A DNA stretch of 64,000 bases from DATMGU01 sp035555315. Lineage in GTDB: Bacteria; Pseudomonadota; Alphaproteobacteria; ATCC43930; CGMCC-115725. How positions within the stretch are numbered: the first letter of the stretch is position 1; each line of letters starts with the position of its first letter. This document shows, one piece after another, positions 17,303 to 27,304 of the stretch. The stretch is taken from NCBI GenBank assembly GCA_035555315.1, contig DATMGU010000053.1:1-64000 (forward strand), given 5' to 3'. The translations under genes and the position numbers were made by a program. The notes beneath the pieces were generated by a model. The model made no database searches and was not told the DNA's origin. It was given only the letters and a program-made list of their open reading frames with translations.

Positions 17303-18598
17303 ATGGACAACCAAGAGGACAGTGCCGTCAAGAAGGCCGCCTGGCGGCTATTGCCGCTGCTGATCCTGCTGTATCTCGTCGCCTATATCGATCGGCAGAA
17401 TGTCAGTTTCGCCAAGCTGCAGATGCTGGGCAGCCTCGGCATGAGCGAAGTCGCCTATGGCTTGGGCGCCTCGCTGTTCTTCATCGGCTACTTGATCTTC
17501 GAAATCCCCAGCAACATGGCTCTGCACAAGTTCGGCGCGCGGCGCTGGATCGCCCGGATCATGCTGACCTGGGGCTTGGTGACCATCGCCATGACCTGGA
17601 CCAATTCCGCGGCGATGTTCTATGTCCTGCGCTTCCTGCTCGGCGCCGCGGAGGCCGGCCTGTATCCCGGCGTGATCTATTACATGACGCTGTGGTTCCC
17701 CGAGCGCTACCGGGTCCAAGTCGTCGGTTTTTTCACGCTCGGCAGCAGCCTGGGGAACATGACCGGATCCCTGGTCAACGGCTTCCTGCTCGATATGGGC
17801 GGCACCTTCGGCCTGGAAGGGTGGCAATGGGTGTTTCTGGCGACCGGAATTCCGCCCGTCATCCTCACCTTCGTGACGCTGCGGTTCCTGCCCGACTCTC
17901 CTCAACAAGCGCGCTTTCTCACCCCGGCGGAGCGGGACGCGGTCGTGACGGCGGTGCGGCGCGACACGCCCAAGGTGCCCGAGCGCGGCAATCCTCTCGC
18001 CGTTCTGACGCAGGGCCGGATTTTCGTGCTGGCGTTTTTCTACATGATGGTCTCCACCTCCATCTACGGCATCGGCTATTGGCTGCCGACCGTCGTCCGC
18101 GATTTCGGCGTCAGCAGCAGCGTCAATGGCATGCTGAACATGATTCCGTGGTTCCTGACATCGCTGGTCCTGCTGTGGCTGCCCGGCCGGTTGCGGACCC
18201 CCGTCGCGATCCTGCGCTGTGTGGGGTTCGCGGTGGTTCTAGGGGTCTTCTGCTTCTGCGTCAGCACCTTCGCGGCATCGCCCGTGGTGCGGCTGGCGGC
18301 CCTGTCGATCGGTGCCCCCTGTCTCTACGTCATGCTCCCATGCTTCTGGTCCGTACCGCCCCGGCTGCTCTCCGGCGCCCAGGCGGCGGCGGGGATCGCC
18401 GCGATCAACGCGCTGGGCAATATCGGCGGGTTCGTCGGCCAGAACATCATGCCTTGGGTCAAGGAAATCACGGGGAGCGTGGCGGCGCCGATGCTGGTGC
18501 CGGCCGTGTGCCTGCTCGTGCTCGGTGTCGGCGCGATCGTGGCGTGGCGGGTTTTCGGCACGGAAAGCGTTCCGCGGGCACGTCCTTCGGTGATCTGA
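17303..18598 (+). CDS. MFS transporter, anion:cation symporter (ACS) family
   Basis: 431-residue twelve-helix major-facilitator carrier for organic or sugar acids. ACS features are YLVAYIDRQNVSFAKLQM in helix 1, GASLFFIGYLIFEIPSNMA, and LLGAAEAGLYPGVIYYMTLW in helix 4. It follows the GntR gene by 72 bases with GGGGGAGGA before the ATG, so it is likely the importer of the sugar acid handled by the divergent dehydratase/RraA genes. Confidence 0.92.
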   Translation: MDNQEDSAVKKAAWRLLPLLILLYLVAYIDRQNVSFAKLQMLGSLGMSEVAYGLGASLFFIGYLIFEIPSNMALHKFGARRWIARIMLTWGLVTIAMTWTNSAAMFYVLRFLLGAAEAGLYPGVIYYMTLWFPERYRVQVVGFFTLGSSLGNMTGSLVNGFLLDMGGTFGLEGWQWVFLATGIPPVILTFVTLRFLPDSPQQARFLTPAERDAVVTAVRRDTPKVPERGNPLAVLTQGRIFVLAFFYMMVSTSIYGIGYWLPTVVRDFGVSSSVNGMLNMIPWFLTSLVLLWLPGRLRTPVAILRCVGFAVVLGVFCFCVSTFAASPVVRLAALSIGAPCLYVMLPCFWSVPPRLLSGAQAAAGIAAINALGNIGGFVGQNIMPWVKEITGSVAAPMLVPAVCLLVLGVGAIVAWRVFGTESVPRARPSVI

Positions 18599-18630
18599 GC
18601 CTCGGTGGTCAGAGCCTCGGTGGTCTGAGA
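18586..18630. repeat. Three degenerate 15-bp tandem copies at an MFS gene end
   Basis: TTCGGTGATCTGAGC, CTCGGTGGTCAGAGC and CTCGGTGGTCTGAGA follow one another with a 15-base period. The first copy contains the TGA stop of the MFS gene (18596-18598). This looks like slippage duplication. Confidence 0.7.
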
Positions 18631-18728
18631 GGGGCGCCAGCGTAAGCCGGCCGCCCCGCATCAGTAACTTATTCTTCACCCGCGTTGCTCATGCTGAGCC
18701 GCTCGACGCGTCGCGGGTGGAAGCAAGC

Positions 18729-19589
18729 ATGTTTTTTAAGGGGCGATGGCGAAGCTGGTTGCTGGGAGTGGCCTTGGCGAGCGCGGTTGCGCCAGCACAG
18801 GCGCGCGACCCAGCGCCAATACGGCTTTACGCGGCAAACAACCTCAAGGCGGCGCTGGGCGAGGTCGTTACGGCCTACCAAGCCGAAACCGGCATCCGTC
18901 TGGAAGCCGTCTTCGCCTCGTCCGGGCTCATCCGCGATCGGGTCAATGCCGGTGAGCAGGCCGACATCATCGTCGCGGCCGATTTTGAGGTGCCGGAGTC
19001 ATTCGCCGCGGACGGCCGTTCGGGGCCAGTCGTGTTGTTTGCACGCAACCAAATGTGTGCTCTTGCCGCGCCAGGCGTCTCGGTTTCGCCCTCCCGTCTG
19101 TTGGAAGTCATGCTGAATCCGGCGATTCGCATCGGTACGTCGACGCCGAAGGCGGACCCCGGCGGCGACTACGTTTGGCAGGCTTTCCACAAGGCCGAGA
19201 AGCTGCAGCCCGGCACCTTCGCCGAACTCGAACGGAAATCCACCCAGCTCATTCATGGCCCCCAATCGCCACCGGTGCCGGCCGGCAGCGAGCCGATGGG
19301 CTATTGGGTGGAAAACGGCCGTGTCGATCTCTTTCTCTACTACTGCACCGCCGCCATAGCCGCGGCGAAGCGCAATCCGACCTTGAAAGTCGTGCCGTTT
19401 CCCTCGGAGCTCGCGGTGATCGCCGAATATGGCCTCACCGTGCTCCATTCCGAGCCGGACCGAGAGGCGCGAGCGGCACAGTTCGCCCTCTATCTACTCT
19501 CCTCCGAGGCCCAACACACCCTCAGGAAACACGGGTTCGTCGCTTCCGGCGTGGCGCAATCCGCGAACATCCCGAGGACCGTGGATTGA
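18729..19589 (+). CDS. ModA-like extracellular solute-binding protein
   Basis: 286-residue secreted binding protein. A signal peptide covers about residues 1-27 (WLLGVALASAVAPAQARDP) and the mature part has the molybdate-binding-protein fold: LYAANNLKAALGEVVTAYQA, VFASSGLIRDRV, and GEQADIIVAADFEVPE match the first lobe, and YLLSSEAQHTLRKHGF the end. No modB/modC genes are nearby. The gene overlaps the following histidine kinase (ATTGA), which suggests that its ligand state is sensed rather than transported. The ligand may be molybdate, another oxyanion or something else. A GTG at 18717 is an alternative start. Confidence 0.8.
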   Translation: MFFKGRWRSWLLGVALASAVAPAQARDPAPIRLYAANNLKAALGEVVTAYQAETGIRLEAVFASSGLIRDRVNAGEQADIIVAADFEVPESFAADGRSGPVVLFARNQMCALAAPGVSVSPSRLLEVMLNPAIRIGTSTPKADPGGDYVWQAFHKAEKLQPGTFAELERKSTQLIHGPQSPPVPAGSEPMGYWVENGRVDLFLYYCTAAIAAAKRNPTLKVVPFPSELAVIAEYGLTVLHSEPDREARAAQFALYLLSSEAQHTLRKHGFVASGVAQSANIPRTVD

Positions 19590-21232
19590 GGCTCGTACCG
19601 GGGGTCGCCGCGCGGCTGCATCTCGTCGTCCTGATCTTCGTGGTATCGCTGCTGATCGTTCTCGCAACGACCTGGCGGTTTTCCCGGGAGATCGGGAAGG
19701 CGGGGGATGACCTCTATCGTACCAGTGTCACCGACCTCCAGCACACGGTCGAGCTGACAACCCTGTTCCAACGCGCGCGCAGCATCGTCTCGGCCGCCCC
19801 TGCCGAGCTCGATACCGGTAAGCAGGCGCTGAAACGCGACGATTTCAACGCATTGTCGCAAGAAATAGCCGATGAGCTTTCGAGCTACGGCGCAACCGAG
19901 GTTCCCGAAGTCGCCGCCGTGCTCGGGCAACTCCGAACGGAGATCGAGGCCTATCATCGCGCGGCCGAAAACGTCTTCGCCTATTCCGAGGCATTGCTGC
20001 AGGCGCAAGCCGCCGAGGTCGTGGCCGGACCGGCGGAGCAATTCGCCGCTCAAGTGATGCGCGACATCGCTGGACTCACGCGCCTTGAGAAGAGCCGAGC
20101 ACGAGAGCAGGTGGCTCGCCTGGAAGCGGCGCGGATCAGGCTTGCCGTTTGGATCGTCGTGTTGGGTGTCGTGTCTATCGCCGTGTCCGGTGTAGCGATC
20201 ACGAAACTCGGCCGCGACCTTTCCCGGCGGATTTTGCAAATCACCGCCGTGATGCGGCAGGTCGCAAACGGCAATACCACGGCGGTGGTGCCGTTCTCGG
20301 ATCACAGGGACGAAATCGGCGAAATGGCGCGAGCCCTCGTCGTCTTCAAGAGGAATGCCATCACGCTTCAGACGCGTGAGGCCGAGTTGACGAAGGCGCT
20401 GGTGCATGCCGAGGCGGCGGCGGTAGCGAAATCTCAGTTTCTCGCCAATATGAGCCATGAGCTGCGGACGCCGCTCAACGCCATCATCGGCTTTTCCGAG
20501 CTGATCCTGACCGAAATATTCGGCACGATAGGCTCCCCGAAATACCGGAACTATGTTCAGGATGTGCATAGCAGCGGCCAGCATCTTCTGGCCATTATCA
20601 ACGATATACTCGATCTGTCGTGCATCGATGCCAATAAACTCGCGCTGCGGGATGAGGACGTGATGCTTGGCCCCCTGCTGGAAAGCACGGTGCGGATGCT
20701 GCGCGGGGTGGCTGATGCGGCTGGCGTCCAGATTGTTCTGACGCCCTTGCCGGAAGGGCTTCCGATGCTGCGCAGCGATCCGAACCGCGTTCGGCAGATC
20801 CTGGTGAATCTGATCGGCAACTCGATCAAGTTCACACCGGCCGGTGGGCACATCACCGTCCGGGTTCAGCTCGATGGCGGCATGACCATACTCATCGAAG
20901 ACACGGGCATCGGCATGGCCGCGGGCGATATACCGAAAGCCATGGAGCTCTTCGGACAGATCGCTTCGCCGCTCACGCGTTCTCGCGATGGCGCCGGCCT
21001 CGGTTTGCCTCTATCGCGCAGCCTGATGGAGGCGCATGGCGGCGCCCTGTCGATCGACAGCACGCTTGGCCTGGGCACCCGCGTCACCGTCGCTTTTCCG
21101 ACCGAGCGACTTGTCGGCCCCGAGCGGCTTATCGGTGGTGACGATAGGGGTGTCGAGACGCCAGGATATGCGGCGGAGCGAGTCGATCCTCGTGCCGCTG
21201 CCGAGCGTTTCCCACGCCGCGAGATCCTTTAG
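19586..21232 (+). CDS. Membrane sensor histidine kinase coupled to the ModA-like protein
   Basis: 548-residue kinase. TTG 19586 overlaps the TGA of the preceding gene and is chosen because the hydrophobic N-terminal helix follows at once (residues 12-31). A helical periplasmic domain of about 150 residues precedes helix 2 (186-205), then HAMP (205-258), and HisKA with H291 (SHELRTPLNAI). ATP-binding boxes are NLIGNSIKFTPAGG, DTGIGMAAG and GAGLGLPLS. The last 40 residues are Arg-rich and run over DNA that looks like decayed coding sequence of the other strand, so the natural C-terminus may have been shorter. It probably senses the neighbouring binding protein. Confidence 0.88.
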   Translation: MRLVPGVAARLHLVVLIFVVSLLIVLATTWRFSREIGKAGDDLYRTSVTDLQHTVELTTLFQRARSIVSAAPAELDTGKQALKRDDFNALSQEIADELSSYGATEVPEVAAVLGQLRTEIEAYHRAAENVFAYSEALLQAQAAEVVAGPAEQFAAQVMRDIAGLTRLEKSRAREQVARLEAARIRLAVWIVVLGVVSIAVSGVAITKLGRDLSRRILQITAVMRQVANGNTTAVVPFSDHRDEIGEMARALVVFKRNAITLQTREAELTKALVHAEAAAVAKSQFLANMSHELRTPLNAIIGFSELILTEIFGTIGSPKYRNYVQDVHSSGQHLLAIINDILDLSCIDANKLALRDEDVMLGPLLESTVRMLRGVADAAGVQIVLTPLPEGLPMLRSDPNRVRQILVNLIGNSIKFTPAGGHITVRVQLDGGMTILIEDTGIGMAAGDIPKAMELFGQIASPLTRSRDGAGLGLPLSRSLMEAHGGALSIDSTLGLGTRVTVAFPTERLVGPERLIGGDDRGVETPGYAAERVDPRAAAERFPRREIL

Positions 21233-21263
21233 CAGGGCTTGGCTGTGGTCCCGGACGGCGTCC

Positions 21264-21347
21264 GGCGTTGTTGATCAGCACATCGATGCGCCCGAAGCGA
21301 GCCACCGCCGCCTTGATCGCGGCATGCGCCTCGTCCTGGCTGGTCAT
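21264..21347 (-). pseudogene. Fragment of a short-chain dehydrogenase/reductase
   Basis: The minus strand encodes MTSQDEAHAAIKAAVARFGR followed by IDVLINNAG, which is the central part of a classical SDR enzyme (the NNAG motif after strand 4). Nothing before it encodes the Rossmann glycine motif and the YxxxK catalytic pair is absent after it. It is a 28-codon relic in the gap between the kinase and the chemoreceptor. Confidence 0.6.
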
Positions 21348-21396
21348 ACAAAGGCCACTGCCCGGGGCGCGGACCCTCCGTTGTCGTGGCGCGGGA

Positions 21397-23466
21397 TCAG
21401 GCGGCGCGCAGGGCGGTCAGGAAGCTTTCCATCTGTGCCCGCAGGCTTTCGGTCCGCCGGGCCAGCTCGCCCGAGGCGGCTTGCACCTCGCCCGCCGCTT
21501 GGCCGGTTCGTTCGGCATCCTCGCTGACCCCCGCCGCGTGGCGCGACGCGGCGTCCGTGCCTTGCGCCGCCTGGGCCACGGCACGGCCGATCTCCTGTGT
21601 CGCCTCGGCCTGCTGCGACGCCGCCTCGGCCACCAGGCCGGCGGCCTTGTTCAGCTCGTCGATGATGGTGGTGATCGTGGCGATCGCCTCGACCGTGCGA
21701 TTGGTCTCCGCCTGCATGGCACCGATCTGCTGGCCGATCTCCTGCGTCGCCTTGGCGGTCTGGCTGGCGAGGAGCTTGACCTCGGAGGCGACCACGGCGA
21801 AGCCCTTGCCGCTTTCGCCGGCCCGAGCCGCCTCGATCGTCGCGTTCAGCGCCAGCAGGTTGGTCTGGCCGGCGATCTGATTGATGAGCTGGACCACATC
21901 GCCGATGCGGGTCGCGGCCTCGGAAAGGCTGTGGACCGTTGTCTCTGCCCGTTCCACCGCCGCGGCCGCCGCGGTGGCCTGGCCCGCGCTGTCGTGCATC
22001 TGGTGCGCGACCTTGGAAATGCTGACGGTCAGTTCCTCGGTCGCCGCGGCCACGGCCTGCACGCTTTCGCTGGCTTGGCCGGAGGCGCTTGCCACGGCAT
22101 TCGCGCGCCGGGTGCCATTATCCGCGATGTCGGACATGCCGGCAGCGGTGGTATCCAGTTCGGTCGCGGCCGACGCGACGACATGGAGCACACCGGCGGT
22201 CTCCTCTTCGAAGCGGTTGAGCAACTCGTCGACACGCTTGGCCCTCGCCAACTCGGTCGCCTGCGCCTCCTGCCGCGCCGCGGCCAGGGCGAGCCGCTCC
22301 TGCGAGCCTTGCCGCAGCGTCTCCACCGCTTGGGCCATCTCGCCCAGTTCATCCGTCCGCTCGCGGCCCGGAACGGCGATATCGAGCCGCCCGCCGGCGA
22401 TCTCGCTCACCGTGCCGGTCAGGCGCTGCAGCGGCAGCACCAGCCGCCGCAGCAAGACGATGACGCTGGCGACCGTCAGGCCGAGGATCAGGAATGTCAT
22501 GGAAAGAGCTATGGCGAAGCGCAGGATCGCGGCCCGCTCGCTTGCTTCGGTGCGGGCCAGCGCTTCGTCCAGTGCTGCGTCGCGCAGGTCGAGGATGGCG
22601 ACCTGCGCCGGCGACGCCCAGGCGCGCCACTGCCCCACATCCTCGGGCCAAGTGGCGGCGGCGTGGCTGGCCAAGGCCTGTTGGGCGGGCTTCAGCGCCG
22701 CCTGCCAGCGCGGCTCCGTCCGGCCGAGATAGCTAGCTCGCTGTGCCTCCAGCGCCTGGCTCAGCCGGCCGTTCTCCGGCACCGCCAGCACCAGCCGTTC
22801 GAGGCTCTCCCAGCCCAGCGCCGCCCGGCTCGTCAGCATCTGCACCAGCTCGATGCCTTCGGCCGTCACCGGCGCGCCGCCGATCCAGGCCACGAAGCTG
22901 CCATTGCGACGCCCCACCGTGTCGCGCAGGATGGTCGTGGTATTGGCGATTTCGATCAGCAAGGCGATTTCGGGCGCTTGGCGTATCACTTGGTGCGAGG
23001 CCGTCTCGGCAAGACGGTTCAGGGTATCCGCCCCGCCGTTCCGCAGGGTGAGGGCGGCGGTGCGCAGAGAGGCATCGCGCTGCGCCACCGGCTGGGCCAG
23101 GGCGGTCATCACATTCTTGCGCAGCGTGGCTGCCGTCCGGGCGAGGTCTCGCGCCGGTTGAGCGTCCAGGCCGGCGGCGGCGGTGCTCTCGCTCACCCGG
23201 CCGAGCAGCCGGTCGGTCTCGCTTGCCAAGGGAGCAAAGCTGGCGAGGTCGACCTCTTTGGCGAGCAGGGATGGCCCCATGGTGCCGAATTCCAAGGCCA
23301 CGGCGAACTGCGCCCGCTGCGCGTCGCTGACCGTGCGCATCGCCAGGATGGCGCCGCTCGCGTCGCGCATGCCGTGCCAGGCTTGGCCGGCGAACCACAG
23401 GCAGCCAAGGATGCTTGGCGCCGTGACCAGGCAAAAGCCGATCAGAAATAGACTGCGGATACGCAT
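21397..23466 (-). CDS. Methyl-accepting chemotaxis protein with large periplasmic domain
   Basis: 689-residue chemoreceptor. Helix 1 is at about residues 5-27; a periplasmic, mostly helical domain of about 290 residues follows, then helix 2 (about 318-340), HAMP (LVLPLQRLTGTVSEIAGGRL), and the signalling domain with hairpin tip QTNLLALNATIEAARAGESG. The C-terminus MESFLTALRAA carries no receptor-modification pentapeptide. ATG 23466 is the only reasonable start. It is a monocistronic minus-strand gene, transcribed away from the lactonase cluster. Ligand unknown. Confidence 0.94.
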   Translation of the reverse strand: MRIRSLFLIGFCLVTAPSILGCLWFAGQAWHGMRDASGAILAMRTVSDAQRAQFAVALEFGTMGPSLLAKEVDLASFAPLASETDRLLGRVSESTAAAGLDAQPARDLARTAATLRKNVMTALAQPVAQRDASLRTAALTLRNGGADTLNRLAETASHQVIRQAPEIALLIEIANTTTILRDTVGRRNGSFVAWIGGAPVTAEGIELVQMLTSRAALGWESLERLVLAVPENGRLSQALEAQRASYLGRTEPRWQAALKPAQQALASHAAATWPEDVGQWRAWASPAQVAILDLRDAALDEALARTEASERAAILRFAIALSMTFLILGLTVASVIVLLRRLVLPLQRLTGTVSEIAGGRLDIAVPGRERTDELGEMAQAVETLRQGSQERLALAAARQEAQATELARAKRVDELLNRFEEETAGVLHVVASAATELDTTAAGMSDIADNGTRRANAVASASGQASESVQAVAAATEELTVSISKVAHQMHDSAGQATAAAAAVERAETTVHSLSEAATRIGDVVQLINQIAGQTNLLALNATIEAARAGESGKGFAVVASEVKLLASQTAKATQEIGQQIGAMQAETNRTVEAIATITTIIDELNKAAGLVAEAASQQAEATQEIGRAVAQAAQGTDAASRHAAGVSEDAERTGQAAGEVQAASGELARRTESLRAQMESFLTALRAA

Positions 23467-23621
23467 GGGGTACTCGCGGCGTAGTTGAAAGGCGTGGGCC
23501 GACTATTCCGGGAAATGGTTACCAGATCATTGAGATGGGCGATCGGCGTCGGTCCGACGTGGTGGCGATCATTACGATACCGTTCACATCGTGGGACGGG
23601 TGCCGGGCAAACCAGGCTCCG

Positions 23622-23765
23622 GTGATTCTGTCTCCTGTTCTGGCCGAGCAACTCGTCGACAAGGCTCTCAAGCTCGCCGATCGTGTGTACGGTTTGTCCC
23701 AAGGCCGCATCGTCCTGTCGAGCGGCACGGCCGGGGTCACGGAGCTGTCCGAGACACTTCTTTGA
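23622..23765 (+). pseudogene. C-terminal remnant of a branched-chain amino-acid ABC ATPase (LivF-like)
   Basis: The reading frame ends with VDKALKLADRVYGLSQGRIV, which is the H-loop/C-terminal segment of LivF-type ATPases (normally EQNVxxALxxADRxYVLxxGRIV). The preceding LSPVLAEQLV resembles the earlier EGLSPxxxEQL segment, so an internal deletion may have joined the two. Walker A and the signature motif are missing. It lies just before the SMP-30 gene and ends at TGA 23765. Confidence 0.55.
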
Positions 23766-23779
23766 GAGGAAACCGTCCC

Positions 23780-24715
<936 letters not shown>

Positions 24716-24878
24716 CGCTCAAGAAGCCGGCAAAAACACGCGTTGTCCACATGGTAGGACGAGTGGATCCCGTGGGTGACGAAACCGGTTTCTTCCCGCC
24801 ACATATTGGATTTCACTATGGCCACGCATCGCGGCGGCACCAACCCGCCGCTTTGCCTCGTGCCAGGGAGACTTCCAC

Positions 24879-25661
24879 ATGACTTCGCGGCCACAGACGC
24901 CGATCCCGCCGGGGGTGATCGACCGCTTGAAACACATCAGCAGCGGGACGCTCACCACCGAATTGTTTCGCCGAGGGCTGCGGCAATGCTTCCTGGTCGG
25001 GCTTAAGGCTCTGAACCCGAACGCGGCGCGCTTCGCCGGGGAGGCCTTCACGCTCCGCTTCATCCCGGCGCGCGAGGATGTCGACACCTACGACACGCTG
25101 ACGCCCTATCCCAATCAGGACAACCTCCAGTGGGAGGCGGTCGAACAGATCGGCGCGGGCCAGGTCCTGGTCATCGACAGCCGCAACGACATGAGCTCGG
25201 CCTCGGCCGGCAATGTGCTGCTGACGCGCATGATGGTGAAGGGCGCCGCCGGCGTCGTCACCGACGGGGCATTCCGCGACGGCCTGGAAATCTCGGCCAT
25301 GAACTTCCCGGCCTATGCGCGCGGCGTCGTCGCCTCGACCCGCCTGTCGACCCATCACGCCGCCGACCTGCAGGTGCCGGTGAGCTGTGCCGGTGTCGCG
25401 ATCTATCCGGGAGACATCCTGGTCGGTGATGGCGACGGCGTCACGGTCATCCCGCGCCACATGGCGGTGGAACTCGCCGATGTCGGCGAGAAGCGCGACG
25501 CGTTCGAGGCCTATGTGGTCCTGCGCATCGCCACGGGCGAGGGCCTGTACGGCGTCTATCCGCCAACACCCCAAACCCGCGCCGATTACGAGGCCTGGAA
25601 GAAGGCCGGCGCTCTGCCGGAAAATGTCGCACAGATTAGGGCGGAGCGGGTCGATGCTTGA
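24879..25661 (+). CDS. RraA-family protein (putative aldolase)
   Basis: 260-residue paralogue of the protein at 13757-14479. Shared landmarks are the N-terminal RLKHISSGTLTTELFRRGLR, GEAFTLRFIPAREDV, and the active-site VVTDGAFRDGLEI with its Arg-Asp pair, then GDGDGVTVIPRHMA. It probably cleaves a keto acid produced downstream of the lactonase, by analogy with metal-dependent HMG/CHA aldolases. The stop overlaps the next gene's start by 8 bases. The exact substrate is not shown by the sequence. Confidence 0.85.
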   Translation: MTSRPQTPIPPGVIDRLKHISSGTLTTELFRRGLRQCFLVGLKALNPNAARFAGEAFTLRFIPAREDVDTYDTLTPYPNQDNLQWEAVEQIGAGQVLVIDSRNDMSSASAGNVLLTRMMVKGAAGVVTDGAFRDGLEISAMNFPAYARGVVASTRLSTHHAADLQVPVSCAGVAIYPGDILVGDGDGVTVIPRHMAVELADVGEKRDAFEAYVVLRIATGEGLYGVYPPTPQTRADYEAWKKAGALPENVAQIRAERVDA

Positions 25662-26103
25662 GCTTACACCAGCCTATATGGAAGCGGGAATCCGCCGCTA
25701 TTTCGCCGCCTGCAACGCGGCCGACTACGATGCCCTGGTGTCGTGCTTCACGCCCGACGCCGTGCATTATTTCCCACCGGGCCTGCCGGAAATTCCCTGG
25801 CGAACCGCCGATACCATCGCCCGCAAATGGATTTGGTGCGTCGAAAATCTCGGCTCGCAATGGACGATCGAGAAGGTCCTGTGTTCCTCCACCGCGCCGG
25901 AGGCGGTGATCGAGTGGACGCATTGGAAGGCCAAGGCGAAGACGGCCCTGCGGGGCGACGAGTGGTACGTCTTCAACACGGCGAGCGGGCGGATCAGCGA
26001 GATCCGCGCCTATTACGCCTCATCCGCCGACCCCTCCATCCCGATCTCGGAACTCGCCGATTTCGACTACGCGGCGCGCGGCTATCACCTCAAGGCGCGA
26101 TAG
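25654..26103 (+). CDS. SnoaL/NTF2-like protein
   Basis: 149-residue single-domain alpha+beta cone protein. The first helix and turn, YFAACNAADYDALVSCFTPD, are typical of the SnoaL/ketosteroid-isomerase-like fold, with AVHYFPPG and VIEWTHWKAK further along. Members are small isomerases, hydrolases or binding proteins. ATG 25654 lies inside the end of the RraA-family gene, so the two are translationally coupled. Its role in the cluster (isomerisation or removal of a side product) is open. Confidence 0.8.
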   Translation: MLELTPAYMEAGIRRYFAACNAADYDALVSCFTPDAVHYFPPGLPEIPWRTADTIARKWIWCVENLGSQWTIEKVLCSSTAPEAVIEWTHWKAKAKTALRGDEWYVFNTASGRISEIRAYYASSADPSIPISELADFDYAARGYHLKAR

Positions 26104-26142
26104 CGCGCTGAAGGGGCGGGGAGTTTGGCCGGGGAGTTGGGC

Positions 26143-27225
26143 ATGTATATAGGCGAGCAGATCATCAATCCGACCGAGGCGCGGCTGCGGCTGTCGGCGC
26201 AGCTCGGTGTCGAGAACGTCGTCGTCGACACGCGGCCGAACGTCGAGTTGCTGGGCGATGACGGCTGCTGGGACGCGAAGAAGGTGGCGGCGCAGCGCCG
26301 CTGGATCGAGGGCTTCGGCCTGAAGCTGGAAGTGCTGGCGCTTGATGTCGGCTCGATCCTGCTCGACAGCCTGCGGGCGCCCGACCGGGCCGCCGCCCAC
26401 GCCCGGACCCTGCGCCGCGACATTCAGGCGGCGGCGGATGGCGGCATCCCGACGCTGAAATACAATGTCCAGATGGTGGGCATCACCCGCACCGGCTTCG
26501 TCGAGGGGCGCGGCGGCGTGCGGTGCAGCGCCTTCAACTTCGCCGATTACAGCCCCGAGAAGGATGCCAATTTCTCCTATTGGGGTGTCGGGCATCCTGG
26601 CGGCGGCGAACATGGCGCCGATATCGCGGTCAATGCGACGGGCACGCCGCAAGCGGTCGGCCAGATCCTCGGCACGCAATCCGGCGGCGTCTCGGAGGCC
26701 GAGGCTTGGCAGGCGCTTGAATACCTGGTCGAGGCGATCGTGCCGGCGGCGGAGCGGGCCGGGGTACGCCTCGCCGGCCATCCTCACGACCCGGCCTATC
26801 CACCGGGCGGCCTGAACGGGGTCAACCACGTGGTCGGTTCGGTGGCGGGTATGCGCCGCTTCCTCGATCTCGCACCCGCGAGCCCGGTGCACGGCCTCAA
26901 TTTCTGCCAAGGCACCGTGGCGGAGATGTCGCCCGATCCGACGGCGACCGTGCTGGAGGCCATCCGTGAATTCGGCGCGCGCAAGCGTATCCACATGGTC
27001 CATTTCCGCAACATCAAGGGCGGCTATCTGGATTTCAGCGAGACGTTTCCGGACGATGGCAGTGTCGACATGCCGGCCTGCATCCGGGCGTATCGCGCGG
27101 TCGGCTACGACGGAATCCTCTGTCCCGACCATGTGCCGCTTTCCGATCTCGATCCGGCGCGCGAGCGGTTTTTCGCCTTCGCGCTCGGCTACACCAAGGG
27201 CCTGCTGCAAGCGGTTCCCGCTTGA
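26143..27225 (+). CDS. Mannonate-dehydratase-like TIM-barrel enzyme
   Basis: 360-residue protein of the UxuA-type xylose-isomerase-like barrel. Recognisable parts are GIPTLKYNVQMVG, the long EAIVPAAERAGVRLAGHPHD with metal-ligand His/Asp, NFCQGTVAEM with the conserved Cys, and HMVHFRNIKGGYLDFSETFP. Mannonate dehydratase removes water from D-mannonate to give 2-keto-3-deoxygluconate; this divergent member may act on another sugar acid. ATG 26143 follows GGGGAG; a TTG at 26125 is a weaker alternative. It is 39 bases after the SnoaL-like gene. Confidence 0.82.
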   Translation: MYIGEQIINPTEARLRLSAQLGVENVVVDTRPNVELLGDDGCWDAKKVAAQRRWIEGFGLKLEVLALDVGSILLDSLRAPDRAAAHARTLRRDIQAAADGGIPTLKYNVQMVGITRTGFVEGRGGVRCSAFNFADYSPEKDANFSYWGVGHPGGGEHGADIAVNATGTPQAVGQILGTQSGGVSEAEAWQALEYLVEAIVPAAERAGVRLAGHPHDPAYPPGGLNGVNHVVGSVAGMRRFLDLAPASPVHGLNFCQGTVAEMSPDPTATVLEAIREFGARKRIHMVHFRNIKGGYLDFSETFPDDGSVDMPACIRAYRAVGYDGILCPDHVPLSDLDPARERFFAFALGYTKGLLQAVPA

Positions 27226-27304
27226 CGGCGCAGAGGCGGCATCTCGACCAAGCTAAGGTGGCAGCAAGACCGCCGTACGACCTGAAGTTGGGGAGGAAAG
27301 TGCC

